A stretch of 35,565 bases of DNA from a virus. Numbering within the stretch: the stretch's first letter is position 1; the number at the start of each line of letters is the position of its first letter. The notes below the pieces were generated by a model. That model made no database searches. It was not told where the DNA came from and was given only the letters and a program-made list of their open reading frames with translations. A program made the translations under genes and the position numbers. The stretch covers positions 1 to 35,565 of the IMG/VR virus record IMGVR_UViG_3300020215_000106. One strand, given 5' to 3'. Below, piece by piece: positions 14,033 through 22,999 of the stretch.

Positions 14033-15325
14033 ATGAAGAGGTTGCTTGGATTCTTAACGCTGGCATTGCTGTCTCTGCCACTGTTTCACAACACGGCGAA
14101 AGCCGAGAAGATTGAAGGGGTAGAGGTCAACAAGTCCGCGCAGGGAGTCAGCTTCACCCAGTCAATAGATGTGTCCCGCTACGACACGTTGAGCGCGCAA
14201 GCGGTTTACTCCGATGGAACGCCGACCAGCCACACGCTGACCAGCGGAAACAAGCAGACGGGCACGATCACGGTCACAACCAACTCGTCTCAGCTTATTT
14301 CCGCCCAGGCATCGGTGACGATCAACGTCGTCTCGACGGCAGCGGTTCAGAACGATTCCGTAACTCTGAACGGGGTTGTGTTTACCGAAGGGGTTCATTG
14401 GGACGCGGAAACGTCTTCAACCACGGCGGCAACGGCCCTAAAGACCAAGATTGATGCTCATCCGGACTTTGTTGCCACGTCGGCGGGTTCGACCGTGACC
14501 GTCAAGTACGCGGTTTATGGAACGGCTGGAAATGGGCTTCCGGCGGTCAGTTCGGCCGCGGATGATCTTGTTTTAGGGGCCTCGACGTTCACCGGAGGAA
14601 TTAACTCCTACAACATCGTCCTAAACGGCGTCACCTTGGCCGAAGGAACGGACTTCAACGCCAATTCTTCGAGCCAAACAACGGCTCGGAACATCATGAC
14701 GGCGATCAACGCCAATTCGACCCTGAGCGCCCAAGTTGTGGCCTCTTCGGCGGCTGCGGTTGTGACGGTGACGGCGCTCTATCCTGGCGCGAACGGCTAC
14801 ACCATGAGCGCGTCCACGACGGGGTTTTCCACGTCTGGATTCACGCCAGGACTGGCCGGGGATGTGGACATTCAGACGGACCGGATCACTAAGGCGTCTC
14901 ACGGGCTCACGACGGGCCTTAAGGTGAAGTACACGACCACTTCCGGGACAGCCCCGGGCGGTCTGACCACCGAAACCACCTACTACGCGATTCGGTTAAA
15001 CGAGAACATTTACCAGCTTGCGCTGACTTCGACCGGAGCCGTCGCGGGATCGGCTATCGACTTAACGACTCTCCCGACGGATTCCGCTACGTACACCATG
15101 ACCCCACCTTCTTTGTCCGCTGGATCAGCGGGTTTTCATTGGCAGGCGTCCAACGACGGGTCGAACTTCGCAAACCTGAGCGTGTCTTCCGTGACCTATT
15201 CGTCGGCGGGAACAACCCTCTGGGACTTCTGCGAATACAACTACAAGTATCTCCGCCTGAATTTCGTGGGGCCAACGCAAGGCGGGATTGCTCTTAACGT
15301 TAAGTTGTTCGGGCGGGAGGAATAG
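14033..15325 (+). CDS. Signal-peptide-bearing repeat protein in virion module (430 aa)
   Basis: GAGGTGAAG lies just upstream of the ATG. Residues 1-24 form a clear Sec signal peptide (MKRLLGFLTLALLSLPL... ending TAKA|E). Two tandem repeats of about 85-95 residues follow (about 90-185 and 186-275), each with a VTLNGV/IVLNGV start, an EG-x-D/HW/F motif and a VTVTA-like strand, then a Ser/Thr/Gly-rich beta region and a C-terminal segment like carbohydrate-binding or jelly-roll folds. The domains resemble those of phage tail/baseplate-associated proteins. A signal peptide is odd for a virion part, so this may instead be an exported surface protein. Confidence 0.7.
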   Translation: MKRLLGFLTLALLSLPLFHNTAKAEKIEGVEVNKSAQGVSFTQSIDVSRYDTLSAQAVYSDGTPTSHTLTSGNKQTGTITVTTNSSQLISAQASVTINVVSTAAVQNDSVTLNGVVFTEGVHWDAETSSTTAATALKTKIDAHPDFVATSAGSTVTVKYAVYGTAGNGLPAVSSAADDLVLGASTFTGGINSYNIVLNGVTLAEGTDFNANSSSQTTARNIMTAINANSTLSAQVVASSAAAVVTVTALYPGANGYTMSASTTGFSTSGFTPGLAGDVDIQTDRITKASHGLTTGLKVKYTTTSGTAPGGLTTETTYYAIRLNENIYQLALTSTGAVAGSAIDLTTLPTDSATYTMTPPSLSAGSAGFHWQASNDGSNFANLSVSSVTYSSAGTTLWDFCEYNYKYLRLNFVGPTQGGIALNVKLFGREE

Positions 15326-15329
15326 TCCC

Positions 15330-16631
15330 ATTCGGCGAACGCTCTTCATCGTGGCGCTCACGGGGGGTCTATTCTTGATTCCCTCGTGGGCGTCAGCGGA
15401 ATGCGACGAGTGCCCGGGGTACTCCTCCATTACCTCTGGGGGATCTTCTGGGAGTGATGAGCCGGAGGTTGAAATGACCTCCGTTCTATACGGGGGAACG
15501 GCGAAAACCATTGAGGACGGCAGCTCCGTGAGCATCCAGGGCGCGAACGACCGCCCCTATGATCCGTGGTGTGCGGACGTCTCAGGTCTGATCACGGTCG
15601 AAGGCCGGATCAGTCAGCTTCGCGTGGCCTTTGCGCCAGCTCCGGCCGATCCATGGAACATTGTTGTTTACAAAAACGCCGTGGCCTCGGATCTCGAATG
15701 CACAATAGAGGCCTCGGGAACGTCCTGTTCGAACACCGCTGACTCCATTGAGGTCGAATCCGGGGACCGTCTTTGTATTGAGATGAACACCGACGTTCCG
15801 GCCGTGGTGTCCACCGCGACTTGGAGCATGGTATTCGATTCCTATGAGTCGAAGAGTTCGCCGATGATTGGGTCTTCGTCTGGGTTCGTGTTGAGCAACA
15901 GCGCGAACCGTCATCTCCCCATCGCCGGCGCTGCTTCGCCTTCGGGGACCGCCGAACTTCAAGTCATCGCGACCTCGGGGACCATCAAAAACCTCTTCGT
16001 TAAGGCGTTCGACAACCCCGGCACACCGGGGACCCCGACGGCTCCTGGAGCCGGAACGGGATACCTCATGAACGCCCTTAATTTCACAACCGGCCTCGGG
16101 CTTAGTTGCTGGATTTACGACGAGAACACCGAATGCGAGAACTCCACGGGAACGCTCACGGTTTCGCCCGGGGACCGCATCGCACTCCGGACGCAACCCG
16201 CCAACACACCGGCCCAGGTGTTCATCTCCTACGGCATGACGTTCGAGGCGGACGTGGACGGGGAATTCAACGTCTTAGGGGGCAACAGTGCGAATATCAA
16301 TTCTACCGCAGACCGCTATGGTTTCGTTGCGTCGGGTGCCGGAGTTAATTGGTACGCGAACGAAGCTACGGTAAAAACGCCTTCTCCGGCCGTTACCTTT
16401 AAATCGATTCGAGCGTGGACAGCGACCGACCCGACGGCAAACGTCTCTTACACCCTGCGCGTGAACGGCGTGGACAGCGCCTTGACCGCGACCATGGGGA
16501 ATGGATCCACCACGGCGTCCGCTGATATTGACGTCGCCGTGTCCGCCGGCGACCTTGTTTCGGTCGAATCCGACCCGACGGCCGTGGCCGCGGGTGCGAC
16601 GGATATTTCCTTCCGAGCGGTGGTCGAATGA
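15330..16631 (+). CDS. Signal-peptide-bearing triple beta-repeat protein (433 aa), probable ATT start
   Basis: Residues 1-23 from ATT 15330 give an ideal signal peptide (RRTLFIVALTGG..., cleavage after WASA). A GGAGG site (15316-15320) is 9 nt before this ATT. The other in-frame starts are poorer: TTG 15288 lies inside the previous gene, and GTG 15351 removes the basic start of the leader. The mature part has three repeats of roughly 110-130 residues (about 65-170, 210-310 and 330-433), each with an IsxLrv/a strand, an xGDRl/GDLV motif and a final YGMTF-like strand, resembling jelly-roll domains. The end overlaps the next gene by 4 nt, so all three exported proteins are probably made together. 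Confidence 0.7.
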   Translation: MRRTLFIVALTGGLFLIPSWASAECDECPGYSSITSGGSSGSDEPEVEMTSVLYGGTAKTIEDGSSVSIQGANDRPYDPWCADVSGLITVEGRISQLRVAFAPAPADPWNIVVYKNAVASDLECTIEASGTSCSNTADSIEVESGDRLCIEMNTDVPAVVSTATWSMVFDSYESKSSPMIGSSSGFVLSNSANRHLPIAGAASPSGTAELQVIATSGTIKNLFVKAFDNPGTPGTPTAPGAGTGYLMNALNFTTGLGLSCWIYDENTECENSTGTLTVSPGDRIALRTQPANTPAQVFISYGMTFEADVDGEFNVLGGNSANINSTADRYGFVASGAGVNWYANEATVKTPSPAVTFKSIRAWTATDPTANVSYTLRVNGVDSALTATMGNGSTTASADIDVAVSAGDLVSVESDPTAVAAGATDISFRAVVE

Positions 16632-18001
16632 TTAAGAAACTGGCCCTTACCCTTCTTGTCCTTCTTTCTCCTCAGATCGCACGATGCGAAATCACAGGCA
16701 TTGTTGATTTTCCTGGAGGCTCGAACGGCGAAGTGCAATTTAACGGAGATGGCACGTTCGCCTCGGACCCGGATTTCACGTTTAGTACCTCCACGAATCG
16801 CCTGAGCGTGTCATCCGCTGCGGTGACGTTTCTCGACGGGTCAACGGCTTCTCTTCGCCAAATCCGGTTCTCGGACGGAACAGTACAGACGAGTTCTCCG
16901 ACAAACGCAGTAACCAGTGTGACAGCCGGATACGGGCTATCGGGAGGTGGTTCTGGCGGAAGTCTGACCGTTGATCTCGAAACGAACGTTACCAATTACA
17001 TTCAAAACACATCGTCACTGCAAAGCGGGGCGACCGTTTACGTGGCCTCTGCGACCATTACTCGGGTTGACGTGGCGACGATCACGTATTGGGGAACTTT
17101 AGCGATCTCAACCCCAGGAGCTGCGGGGGCAGTAGCGATCTTCAACCACCGCGGACATTTGGGGATTGGCGGAAACCCCGACAACATATCGCCGAATTTT
17201 AACGAGATGATCCACATTGAGGGTAACTCCGATGCGGGCGCAGCCGCGGTGGAAACGATCATTTACAACAACGGTACGGGCGGAGTCCGACATACCGTGC
17301 AAGCGGGATGTGCTACCTGCGACGGAACCCTGAATTATTTCGGAGCCATGGGAACGGGATCCCCAGGAACGTGGTGGACGAGTGGACCGGATCAAGCCGA
17401 AACGGCGTACATCGACACCGAAGGAGTAAAGAGGTTTCTCCTTCGAACCGACACGGGCGACAACTACTTTTATACGTCTGCCTCTTCTGGTTCTTGGCGG
17501 TTCTTCACAGGCGCAGATACAGGCCAAAACTACGCGCTCCTCATTTCCTCTCAGGGGTATCTTTCCATGCCCCAAAACCCCTGCGTATCCGCAACAGGGG
17601 CCACGCAATCGAACGTCACGGGTGACGGCACGATCTATACGGTTCAGTTCACGACCGAACGCAAGGACCAATCGGCCTCGTTTAACGCCGTTTCGACGTT
17701 CACCGCACCCGTGGCGGGCATGTACAACTTCAACATTCGTGTGATTGCCTCTGGACTCGTGGACGTGACTCATACGGACGTGGCCCTCCGCCTTGTGACA
17801 TCAAATGCGAGTTATCTCGTTGACTACCTCGGGAACGTCCCAGATCTTGTTTCGGATATCACCATGGGAAACCCTGTTCTGGCCGATATGGAGGAAGGGG
17901 ACACGGCCTATGTGACGTTGACCGTTAACGGGGCGAGCAAGGTCGTTGACGTGCTTGGCTCTTCGAGTTCGAACCACTTTTCCGTCGTGTTGGTGAACTA
18001 A
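16628..18001 (+). CDS. Signal-peptide-bearing fibre-like protein with C1q-like C-terminus (457 aa)
   Basis: Residues 1-20 look like a signal peptide (MIKKLALTLLVLLSPQIARC; the final Cys could also allow lipidation, though the lipobox is poor). Then comes a fibre-like segment (GGSNGEVQFNGDGTF and QIRFSDGTVQTSS motifs, residues 28-85) typical of trimeric fibres, a central beta region, and from about residue 317 a C1q/TNF-like jelly roll (STFTAPVAGMYNFNI ... HFSVVLVN). C1q-like ends usually bind receptors or sugars as trimers. It ends the three-gene run of exported proteins. Confidence 0.72.
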   Translation: MIKKLALTLLVLLSPQIARCEITGIVDFPGGSNGEVQFNGDGTFASDPDFTFSTSTNRLSVSSAAVTFLDGSTASLRQIRFSDGTVQTSSPTNAVTSVTAGYGLSGGGSGGSLTVDLETNVTNYIQNTSSLQSGATVYVASATITRVDVATITYWGTLAISTPGAAGAVAIFNHRGHLGIGGNPDNISPNFNEMIHIEGNSDAGAAAVETIIYNNGTGGVRHTVQAGCATCDGTLNYFGAMGTGSPGTWWTSGPDQAETAYIDTEGVKRFLLRTDTGDNYFYTSASSGSWRFFTGADTGQNYALLISSQGYLSMPQNPCVSATGATQSNVTGDGTIYTVQFTTERKDQSASFNAVSTFTAPVAGMYNFNIRVIASGLVDVTHTDVALRLVTSNASYLVDYLGNVPDLVSDITMGNPVLADMEEGDTAYVTLTVNGASKVVDVLGSSSSNHFSVVLVN

Positions 18002-18023
18002 TGCGATTCATCGGAGAACTTTA

Positions 18024-18989
18024 ATGGCAAAAGAAATAACAGGCGTATCGGCGTCGGGAACACTGTACTCGCGCCTCCGCAATTCCGCCGGCCTCTGGTG
18101 GAACGGAACCTCCTTTGAGGCCTACAGCGCCCTTAATTACGCGAACTACGATCTACCTTTGACGGAAGAGGGCAACAGCGGCCACTACACGGCGGATTTT
18201 CCGTCTGCGATTGTGACCGCCGGAACATATCAGTACGTGGTGCATCGCCAGGCTGGGGCCTCGCCCGCCGAAGGCGACACCATAGTTAACACGGGATCGA
18301 TTGACTGGACAGGAACCAATGCCGTGACGGTCACGGCCGCCACGGGAGCTATGACGGGTTCGGAATGGCGCGATTACCTTCTCCGGTGCGGCTTCAAACG
18401 GACGGACAAGGATTCCGAGCTTTACGAGGCGACCACCGACGCCATTCAGGAAATGCGCCGGCGCTTTATGTTTGACGAGGCCGAAGTCGAATCCACGACG
18501 ACGGACACCATCTCCGTTCTCGGGGACTTCAAGATTACGCTTGAAAGTGACTTTGGTCTCCTCTTGGGTGTGATGCTCGAAGACGACGACACGGGAACGC
18601 CCCTTACCATCGTTCCCAAATGGCAATTCGACCAGCTTTACCCGTCGATCAACGTCGAATCGGACCGCGGATATCCCAAACACGCATGCGTCTATGCCGG
18701 TTCGATCTATATCGGCCCCATACCGGACAGCACGAGCTATGTGTACCGGAAAAGCTACTCCCGGCGTGCTGGTGTGATTACGTCGGCCACCTCCGGAGTT
18801 CCATTCACAAACATCATGCGGGACGTTCTGGCGGACAATGTTCTTGGTCGTCTTTACAAGGCGCTGGAAGAGTACGACAAGGCGACGTTGCACCGCCAAG
18901 CGTTCGAGGACGGGTTTTTCCTCTCGACACGACGGGAGCGCGTGAACTCAGGGTCACACTGCTTCACCGTGAGTCCGTTTCTCGGATAA
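18024..18989 (+). CDS. Tail adaptor with extra N-terminal beta domain (321 aa)
   Basis: Residues 1-100 are a beta-sandwich-like domain (TLYSRLRNSAGLWWNG ... SGHYTADFP) that I know from various metagenomic phage proteins. The rest (about 115-321) resembles a head-to-tail adaptor of the P22 gp4/T7 gp11-like type: a helical start SEWRDYLLRCGFKRTDKD, a YEATTDAIQEMRRRFMF helix and a C-terminal helical pair with YKALEEYDKATLHRQAF. It precedes the tail stabilisation gene as expected. The domain fusion is notable. Confidence 0.65.
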   Translation: MAKEITGVSASGTLYSRLRNSAGLWWNGTSFEAYSALNYANYDLPLTEEGNSGHYTADFPSAIVTAGTYQYVVHRQAGASPAEGDTIVNTGSIDWTGTNAVTVTAATGAMTGSEWRDYLLRCGFKRTDKDSELYEATTDAIQEMRRRFMFDEAEVESTTTDTISVLGDFKITLESDFGLLLGVMLEDDDTGTPLTIVPKWQFDQLYPSINVESDRGYPKHACVYAGSIYIGPIPDSTSYVYRKSYSRRAGVITSATSGVPFTNIMRDVLADNVLGRLYKALEEYDKATLHRQAFEDGFFLSTRRERVNSGSHCFTVSPFLG

Positions 18990-18997
18990 AGGACACA

Positions 18998-20533
18998 ATG
19001 CCAGCAAAGCTCAACATACCGTTGCCGAGCAAGGGCCTGGTTGTAGACAGGCCAGGGGAATACGTCGATTCGCGCGCGGCGGCGAACATCAAAAACATGG
19101 AATTCAACCGCTCTATCATCCGGAAGCGGTTCGGGACCTCTTCCGTTGGATCTTCTCTCGGGGAACGGGTGATGCGGTATTTCGAACTTCAAGTTGGGAA
19201 CGAGACGCGCCTTTTTCGGGTTGGTCTGACCAAAGTTCAGGTACTGAATAAATCCACGAGCGTTTGGTCGAGCGTGGCGCATTCCGCTTTGACGGGGACC
19301 CAAGAGGATATTGTCAATTTTGCGTTCCCGCTCCTCAGCGGGGCGAAGATCGTCACGTTTACCAATTTCGTCGATTCAATACGGAAATGCTCGATTTCGG
19401 GGAACGATGCCGTTCTCGGCGGATCGCCACCCAAAGCGAGATTCATGCAGGCGTTTGGTCCTTACTTGGTTCTGGCGTACATTAACGACGGTGGAACCAC
19501 CTATTACAGCCGGGTTCAATGGTGCGATACGGGTCTTCCTGAGACGTGGAGCGGGGGGAACGCGGGAAGCACCGACCTTTTGGAAGATCCGGACGATATC
19601 ACAGGCCTCGGAGTCTTTGGCGGACTTCTTACGGTCCATAAGGCCAATTCGATTTACGTCGCGCAGTTGGTGACGACCTCCGACGTGTTTCGGTTTGAAC
19701 GAAAGGCAACGGGAGTCGGAGCCGTCGCCGGCGCGACCATTGCCAACATCCCCTCTGGCGAGCAGATCTTTTTGGCGGCCGACGGAATTCATCTTTTCAA
19801 CGGGATAACCGCTCCTCTTGTCGAATCCCCTGTTCAAGACGAACTCCGGGAGGAGATGAACCCCGAATATCTTTACAAGGCCAGTGCGGTTTATTTGGAG
19901 GAATTAGACGAGTATTGGGTGGCGGTTCCTATCGGTTCCTCAACCGAAGCGGACACGATTTACAAATACAACTGGCGGACCCGTCAGGTTTACAAGGACG
20001 AGCGAACCAACATGACTGCCATGGGCCTGTTCCTGAACACCCAAGAGGACACCTGGGACGACCGGAGCAGCACGTGGGACGCGGATCCCTCCCGCTGGTC
20101 ATCGGTAACGAATCTGTCCAACAACCCCGTTGTTATCTTTGGCGATTCGTCTGGAAATTCCACGAAACGGACCGCCAATAGCAACAACGACGCGGGAACG
20201 GCGGTGGACGGCATTTGGGAAACGAAGGATTTGACCGCGGAGGATTTCGGGATCCCAGACATTGACCGGATGATGAGATGGAAGGGCATGGAAATCTGGG
20301 CTAAGGGCTCCGGCGTTACCGTTTCCTACTCCACCGACTCCGGAGAGAACTTTACCGCCATAGGGACAACGACTCTCACGTCGGACTATCCGACCGACGA
20401 TGCACCAGCGAATCTCTGGTTTGATGTGGTCAGCTCGAAAATCCGATTTCGCTTCCGTAACAACACCTTGGGCGAGTCTTTCACGTTGAAAAAATTTCAG
20501 GTCGAAGCCACACCCCGGGAGGGGCGGAAATGA
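18998..20533 (+). CDS. Tail stabilisation / tail tube protein, P22 gp10-like (511 aa)
   Basis: ATG 18998 is preceded by AAAGGACAC. The start (NIPLPSKGLVVDRPGEYVDSRAA) and the beta-propeller-like body with repeated Gly/Trp/Asp strands (GTTYYSRVQWCDTG, YKYNWRTRQVY, TWDDRSSTWDADPSRW) match the group of P22 gp10-like stabilisation and tail-tubular B-like proteins. It would plug or extend the short tail below the adaptor. Its stop overlaps the next ATG. Confidence 0.78.
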   Translation: MPAKLNIPLPSKGLVVDRPGEYVDSRAAANIKNMEFNRSIIRKRFGTSSVGSSLGERVMRYFELQVGNETRLFRVGLTKVQVLNKSTSVWSSVAHSALTGTQEDIVNFAFPLLSGAKIVTFTNFVDSIRKCSISGNDAVLGGSPPKARFMQAFGPYLVLAYINDGGTTYYSRVQWCDTGLPETWSGGNAGSTDLLEDPDDITGLGVFGGLLTVHKANSIYVAQLVTTSDVFRFERKATGVGAVAGATIANIPSGEQIFLAADGIHLFNGITAPLVESPVQDELREEMNPEYLYKASAVYLEELDEYWVAVPIGSSTEADTIYKYNWRTRQVYKDERTNMTAMGLFLNTQEDTWDDRSSTWDADPSRWSSVTNLSNNPVVIFGDSSGNSTKRTANSNNDAGTAVDGIWETKDLTAEDFGIPDIDRMMRWKGMEIWAKGSGVTVSYSTDSGENFTAIGTTTLTSDYPTDDAPANLWFDVVSSKIRFRFRNNTLGESFTLKKFQVEATPREGRK

Positions 20534-20895
20534 CCGCTTACAGCGGCCCCAATCTCCCGGCGATCTTTACGGAAGCTTTCCGTGGTCTTCGCGAGTTCGA
20601 CAAGAACCTCATAACCGAACTCGGAAAGTGGGATATCGGACTCAAAAGCATTTTGGATCGGGGGATTTCCTTCTCGGACAATATCGACGCTGTTTCTATT
20701 TCCTTCACCTCGTCGGGAACGCCAGACGCCGAAAACACCGTGGCGCACACCCTGGGGAAAGTTCCGACGGGCTTTCTCGTCTACGACTTGAACAAAGGGG
20801 CCGTTGTCTACCGGGGGACGACCTCGTGGACCGCGACGAACATTTATCTCAAGGTCAACACGGCTTCGACGGCCGTTAAGGCCTGGGTTTTCTAA
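20530..20895 (+). CDS. Small tail-associated protein (121 aa)
   Basis: ATG overlaps the previous stop. An N-terminal helical part (about 1-50) is followed by a beta domain (VAHTLGKVPTGFLVYDLNKGAVVYRG), a pattern seen in small phage tail-tip or fibre-base proteins. Placement between the stabilisation protein and the collar-like protein supports a tail role. Confidence 0.65.
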   Translation: MTAYSGPNLPAIFTEAFRGLREFDKNLITELGKWDIGLKSILDRGISFSDNIDAVSISFTSSGTPDAENTVAHTLGKVPTGFLVYDLNKGAVVYRGTTSWTATNIYLKVNTASTAVKAWVF

Positions 20896-20904
20896 GGAGG
20901 CTCT

Positions 20905-21663
20905 ATGGGAGTTTGGGACGCGACAACGCCGGCGGGTTCGGAGGCGATCAGCCAAGGGGACAACCGCATTCGGGAACTGAAAGAAGCTTTGGCGGAAGCC
21001 CTCAGCCACGAGGATTCGACTTTCCCAGGAGCTTCTCCCAGCACGGCCCCTATTTTTATCCCCGGATTCCTCCGAGGAGCGACGGGAAGCCGACCGACGG
21101 GAGACTCCCTTGTTTCTGGCCGATTCTACTGCAACACGACCTTAAACGTCCTTGAGCGATACAACGGGTCGAGCTGGGCGGCGGTGGCGACCCTCATTCC
21201 TTCGGGAACATTCATGGTGTTTTTCCAGGCGGCGGTCCCGACGGGTTGGACTCAACATCCGACGGCTGGCAATCAACTCTTGCGCGTCGTGAGCGGATCG
21301 GGCGGAGGGAGCGGTGGCTCAACAGATCCAGGTTCCTCGATAAGTCTTGCTCATACGCATACCGTCGCTGGTCACACCCATGATCTCGCCAACCATACAC
21401 ATACGGGGCCTTCTCACACCCACACCGTACCCATTACGGGCTACGGTCACTCAGGGGGTAGCACGGTTGGCTCCGGAACGTTGGTCACAAGCGACGGCAG
21501 CGTCTCCGGAGCGAACACTTCACCGAATAGCGGTAGTAGCGGAACGGGGGCGACGTCTGGCCCCTCCTCAAATACCTCTGGCTCCGCATCGCCTGCCACG
21601 GACTCTCAGGGCGGTAGCTTGGCGCTGGCTTATATTAACGTCGTTATCGGATCAAAGGACTAA
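20905..21663 (+). CDS. Tail collar/fibre-like protein with His-rich metal-binding tip (252 aa)
   Basis: AAGGAGGCTCT precedes the ATG. The N-terminal helix (GDNRIRELKEALAEALSHED) is the common start of phage tail-attached proteins. Residues about 98-130 (PSGTFMVFFQAAVPTGWTQ) form a phage collar-like segment. Next is a His-rich stretch with repeated HTH/HTHT motifs (about 150-175), as in T4 gp37-type needles that bind metal ions along a trimeric axis, followed by a Ser/Gly-rich arm and a C-terminal strand ALAYINVVIGSKD. Likely a receptor-binding or tail-tip protein. Confidence 0.8.
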   Translation: MGVWDATTPAGSEAISQGDNRIRELKEALAEALSHEDSTFPGASPSTAPIFIPGFLRGATGSRPTGDSLVSGRFYCNTTLNVLERYNGSSWAAVATLIPSGTFMVFFQAAVPTGWTQHPTAGNQLLRVVSGSGGGSGGSTDPGSSISLAHTHTVAGHTHDLANHTHTGPSHTHTVPITGYGHSGGSTVGSGTLVTSDGSVSGANTSPNSGSSGTGATSGPSSNTSGSASPATDSQGGSLALAYINVVIGSKD

Positions 21664-22058
21664 TGCACGACCACAAGACACGCGGAAAACGGTTCTGCCC
21701 GCTCATGAAAGAGTGGTGTGTGAACGGGTGGACGAAATCCATGGGATCGGACGAGGACACAGGTCCGAAACATGGGGCTTGTGCCGCTTGGCAGCCTGTT
21801 TCCGTGCAGGACAAGAAAGAAAATAAGGTGGAGGAGGTGTTCGATTGCTCCGTCTTCGGATGGACGCCCGATCTCCTTTTCGAATGCGCGAACGCCTCGC
21901 ATTTTACGACCGCTTCAACGGATAAGGTGGCGACGGAAGTCCGGAACCACCACGCCACGTTTCTTGGCGTTTTGAATTTGGAAACCCGACAACGGCTCTT
22001 GGATGCCGATCCTCGAATGAACACGCTCGAACATAAAAACGGATCGCAAGGAGCTTAA
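21663..22058 (+). CDS. Cysteine-containing hypothetical protein (131 aa)
   Basis: ATG shares its first base with the previous stop. Four Cys in the first 45 residues (FCPLMKEWCVNGW ... GACAAW) suggest a small iron-sulfur or zinc fold; CP-x5-C and C-x-W patterns of this kind occur in short phage proteins between tail genes. The remainder is soluble and mixed. Function unknown. Confidence 0.6.
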   Translation: MHDHKTRGKRFCPLMKEWCVNGWTKSMGSDEDTGPKHGACAAWQPVSVQDKKENKVEEVFDCSVFGWTPDLLFECANASHFTTASTDKVATEVRNHHATFLGVLNLETRQRLLDADPRMNTLEHKNGSQGA

Positions 22059-22060
22059 CT

Positions 22061-22996
22061 ATGCCTCCACCTTGGGTTATACCCACAGCGATTACCGCCG
22101 GAGCCTCTCTCGCCAGCGGTGCGCTCGGAAAAAAGAAGACGAAACAGGGGCCATTGGTACCCGATGAAGTGATCGCCGCCATGCAGCGACTCAACGAATT
22201 CGGCCGCACGGGTCAATTTGGCGATTTCAAAGCCGGCGCTGAGGTTCCCTTGGGCTATGGCGATTTCGGAATGACCGACGTGGAGAAGCGGGCCACGAGT
22301 GGCCTCGGTGATCTTCTCTCCTCCGGAATTCCCGACCAGTTCCGTTTGGGAGACGAGGCTCTTCGCGATCTCTTGGCTACGTCTCCGCAACAGATCGAGA
22401 GCATGTTCGAGCCCTTTAAAGCACAGACCCAGAGAACCCTTCGCGAAAGCGAGGATGCTCTAAAACGGAGCGCGGGGTTTGCCGGGAATCTCTACTCGAC
22501 CAACACCATTCGGGGCCTTGGGGACATCCAGGCTCGCGGAAACGAAACCCTTACCTCGGAACTCGCCCGCCTGACGAATGAGGCCCTAAATCGGAGAGAA
22601 CGAGCGATTCCGCTCGCCTTCCAGTCCGCCGAGTCTCAGGAGGGGATCCGTCAGAACCGACTCGGGTCCGCCTTCAACTTCGGAGGCCTCGCGCGCCAGT
22701 TGAACGACGCTTCGATCAAGTCCCGGGACGCCGAATTGCTACGCCGCCGGAACGAGCTTCAACTGCCCATTGAGGCTACGAAGTCTGTTACCGGGTTTAG
22801 TCCTTCCTACGGTGTCCCAGAGATCGAAACGAGTCCCTTCGACGATATTCTAGGGCTTGTGGGGCAGATTGGAGGCACATACGCCGGGAATGAACTGGCT
22901 TTGAGCCAGTACCAGCGGCGGTTTCCTGGTCAGCCCTTCGTGCCGCCAACGCCTGTTGTGTCTCCGTATAACTACGGATCTCGGGTGAGGCTCTAA
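22061..22996 (+). CDS. Probable internal/ejection protein (311 aa)
   Basis: The N-terminus has a small hydrophobic Ala/Gly stretch (PTAITAGASLASGALG) then long Arg/Gln-rich helices (about 115-250), a pattern of podovirus internal or ejection proteins and of related lysozyme-less core proteins. A Pro/Tyr-rich tail ends the protein. It starts the run of three large helical proteins at the end of the late operon. No enzymatic domain seen. Confidence 0.6.
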   Translation: MPPPWVIPTAITAGASLASGALGKKKTKQGPLVPDEVIAAMQRLNEFGRTGQFGDFKAGAEVPLGYGDFGMTDVEKRATSGLGDLLSSGIPDQFRLGDEALRDLLATSPQQIESMFEPFKAQTQRTLRESEDALKRSAGFAGNLYSTNTIRGLGDIQARGNETLTSELARLTNEALNRRERAIPLAFQSAESQEGIRQNRLGSAFNFGGLARQLNDASIKSRDAELLRRRNELQLPIEATKSVTGFSPSYGVPEIETSPFDDILGLVGQIGGTYAGNELALSQYQRRFPGQPFVPPTPVVSPYNYGSRVRL

Positions 22997-22999
22997 ATC

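Noticed and set aside
18620-18997. Upstream extension of the tail stabilisation protein
   Set aside because: The open frame continues upstream but overlaps the adaptor gene; ATG 18998 has its own ribosome site and begins the family-like sequence.
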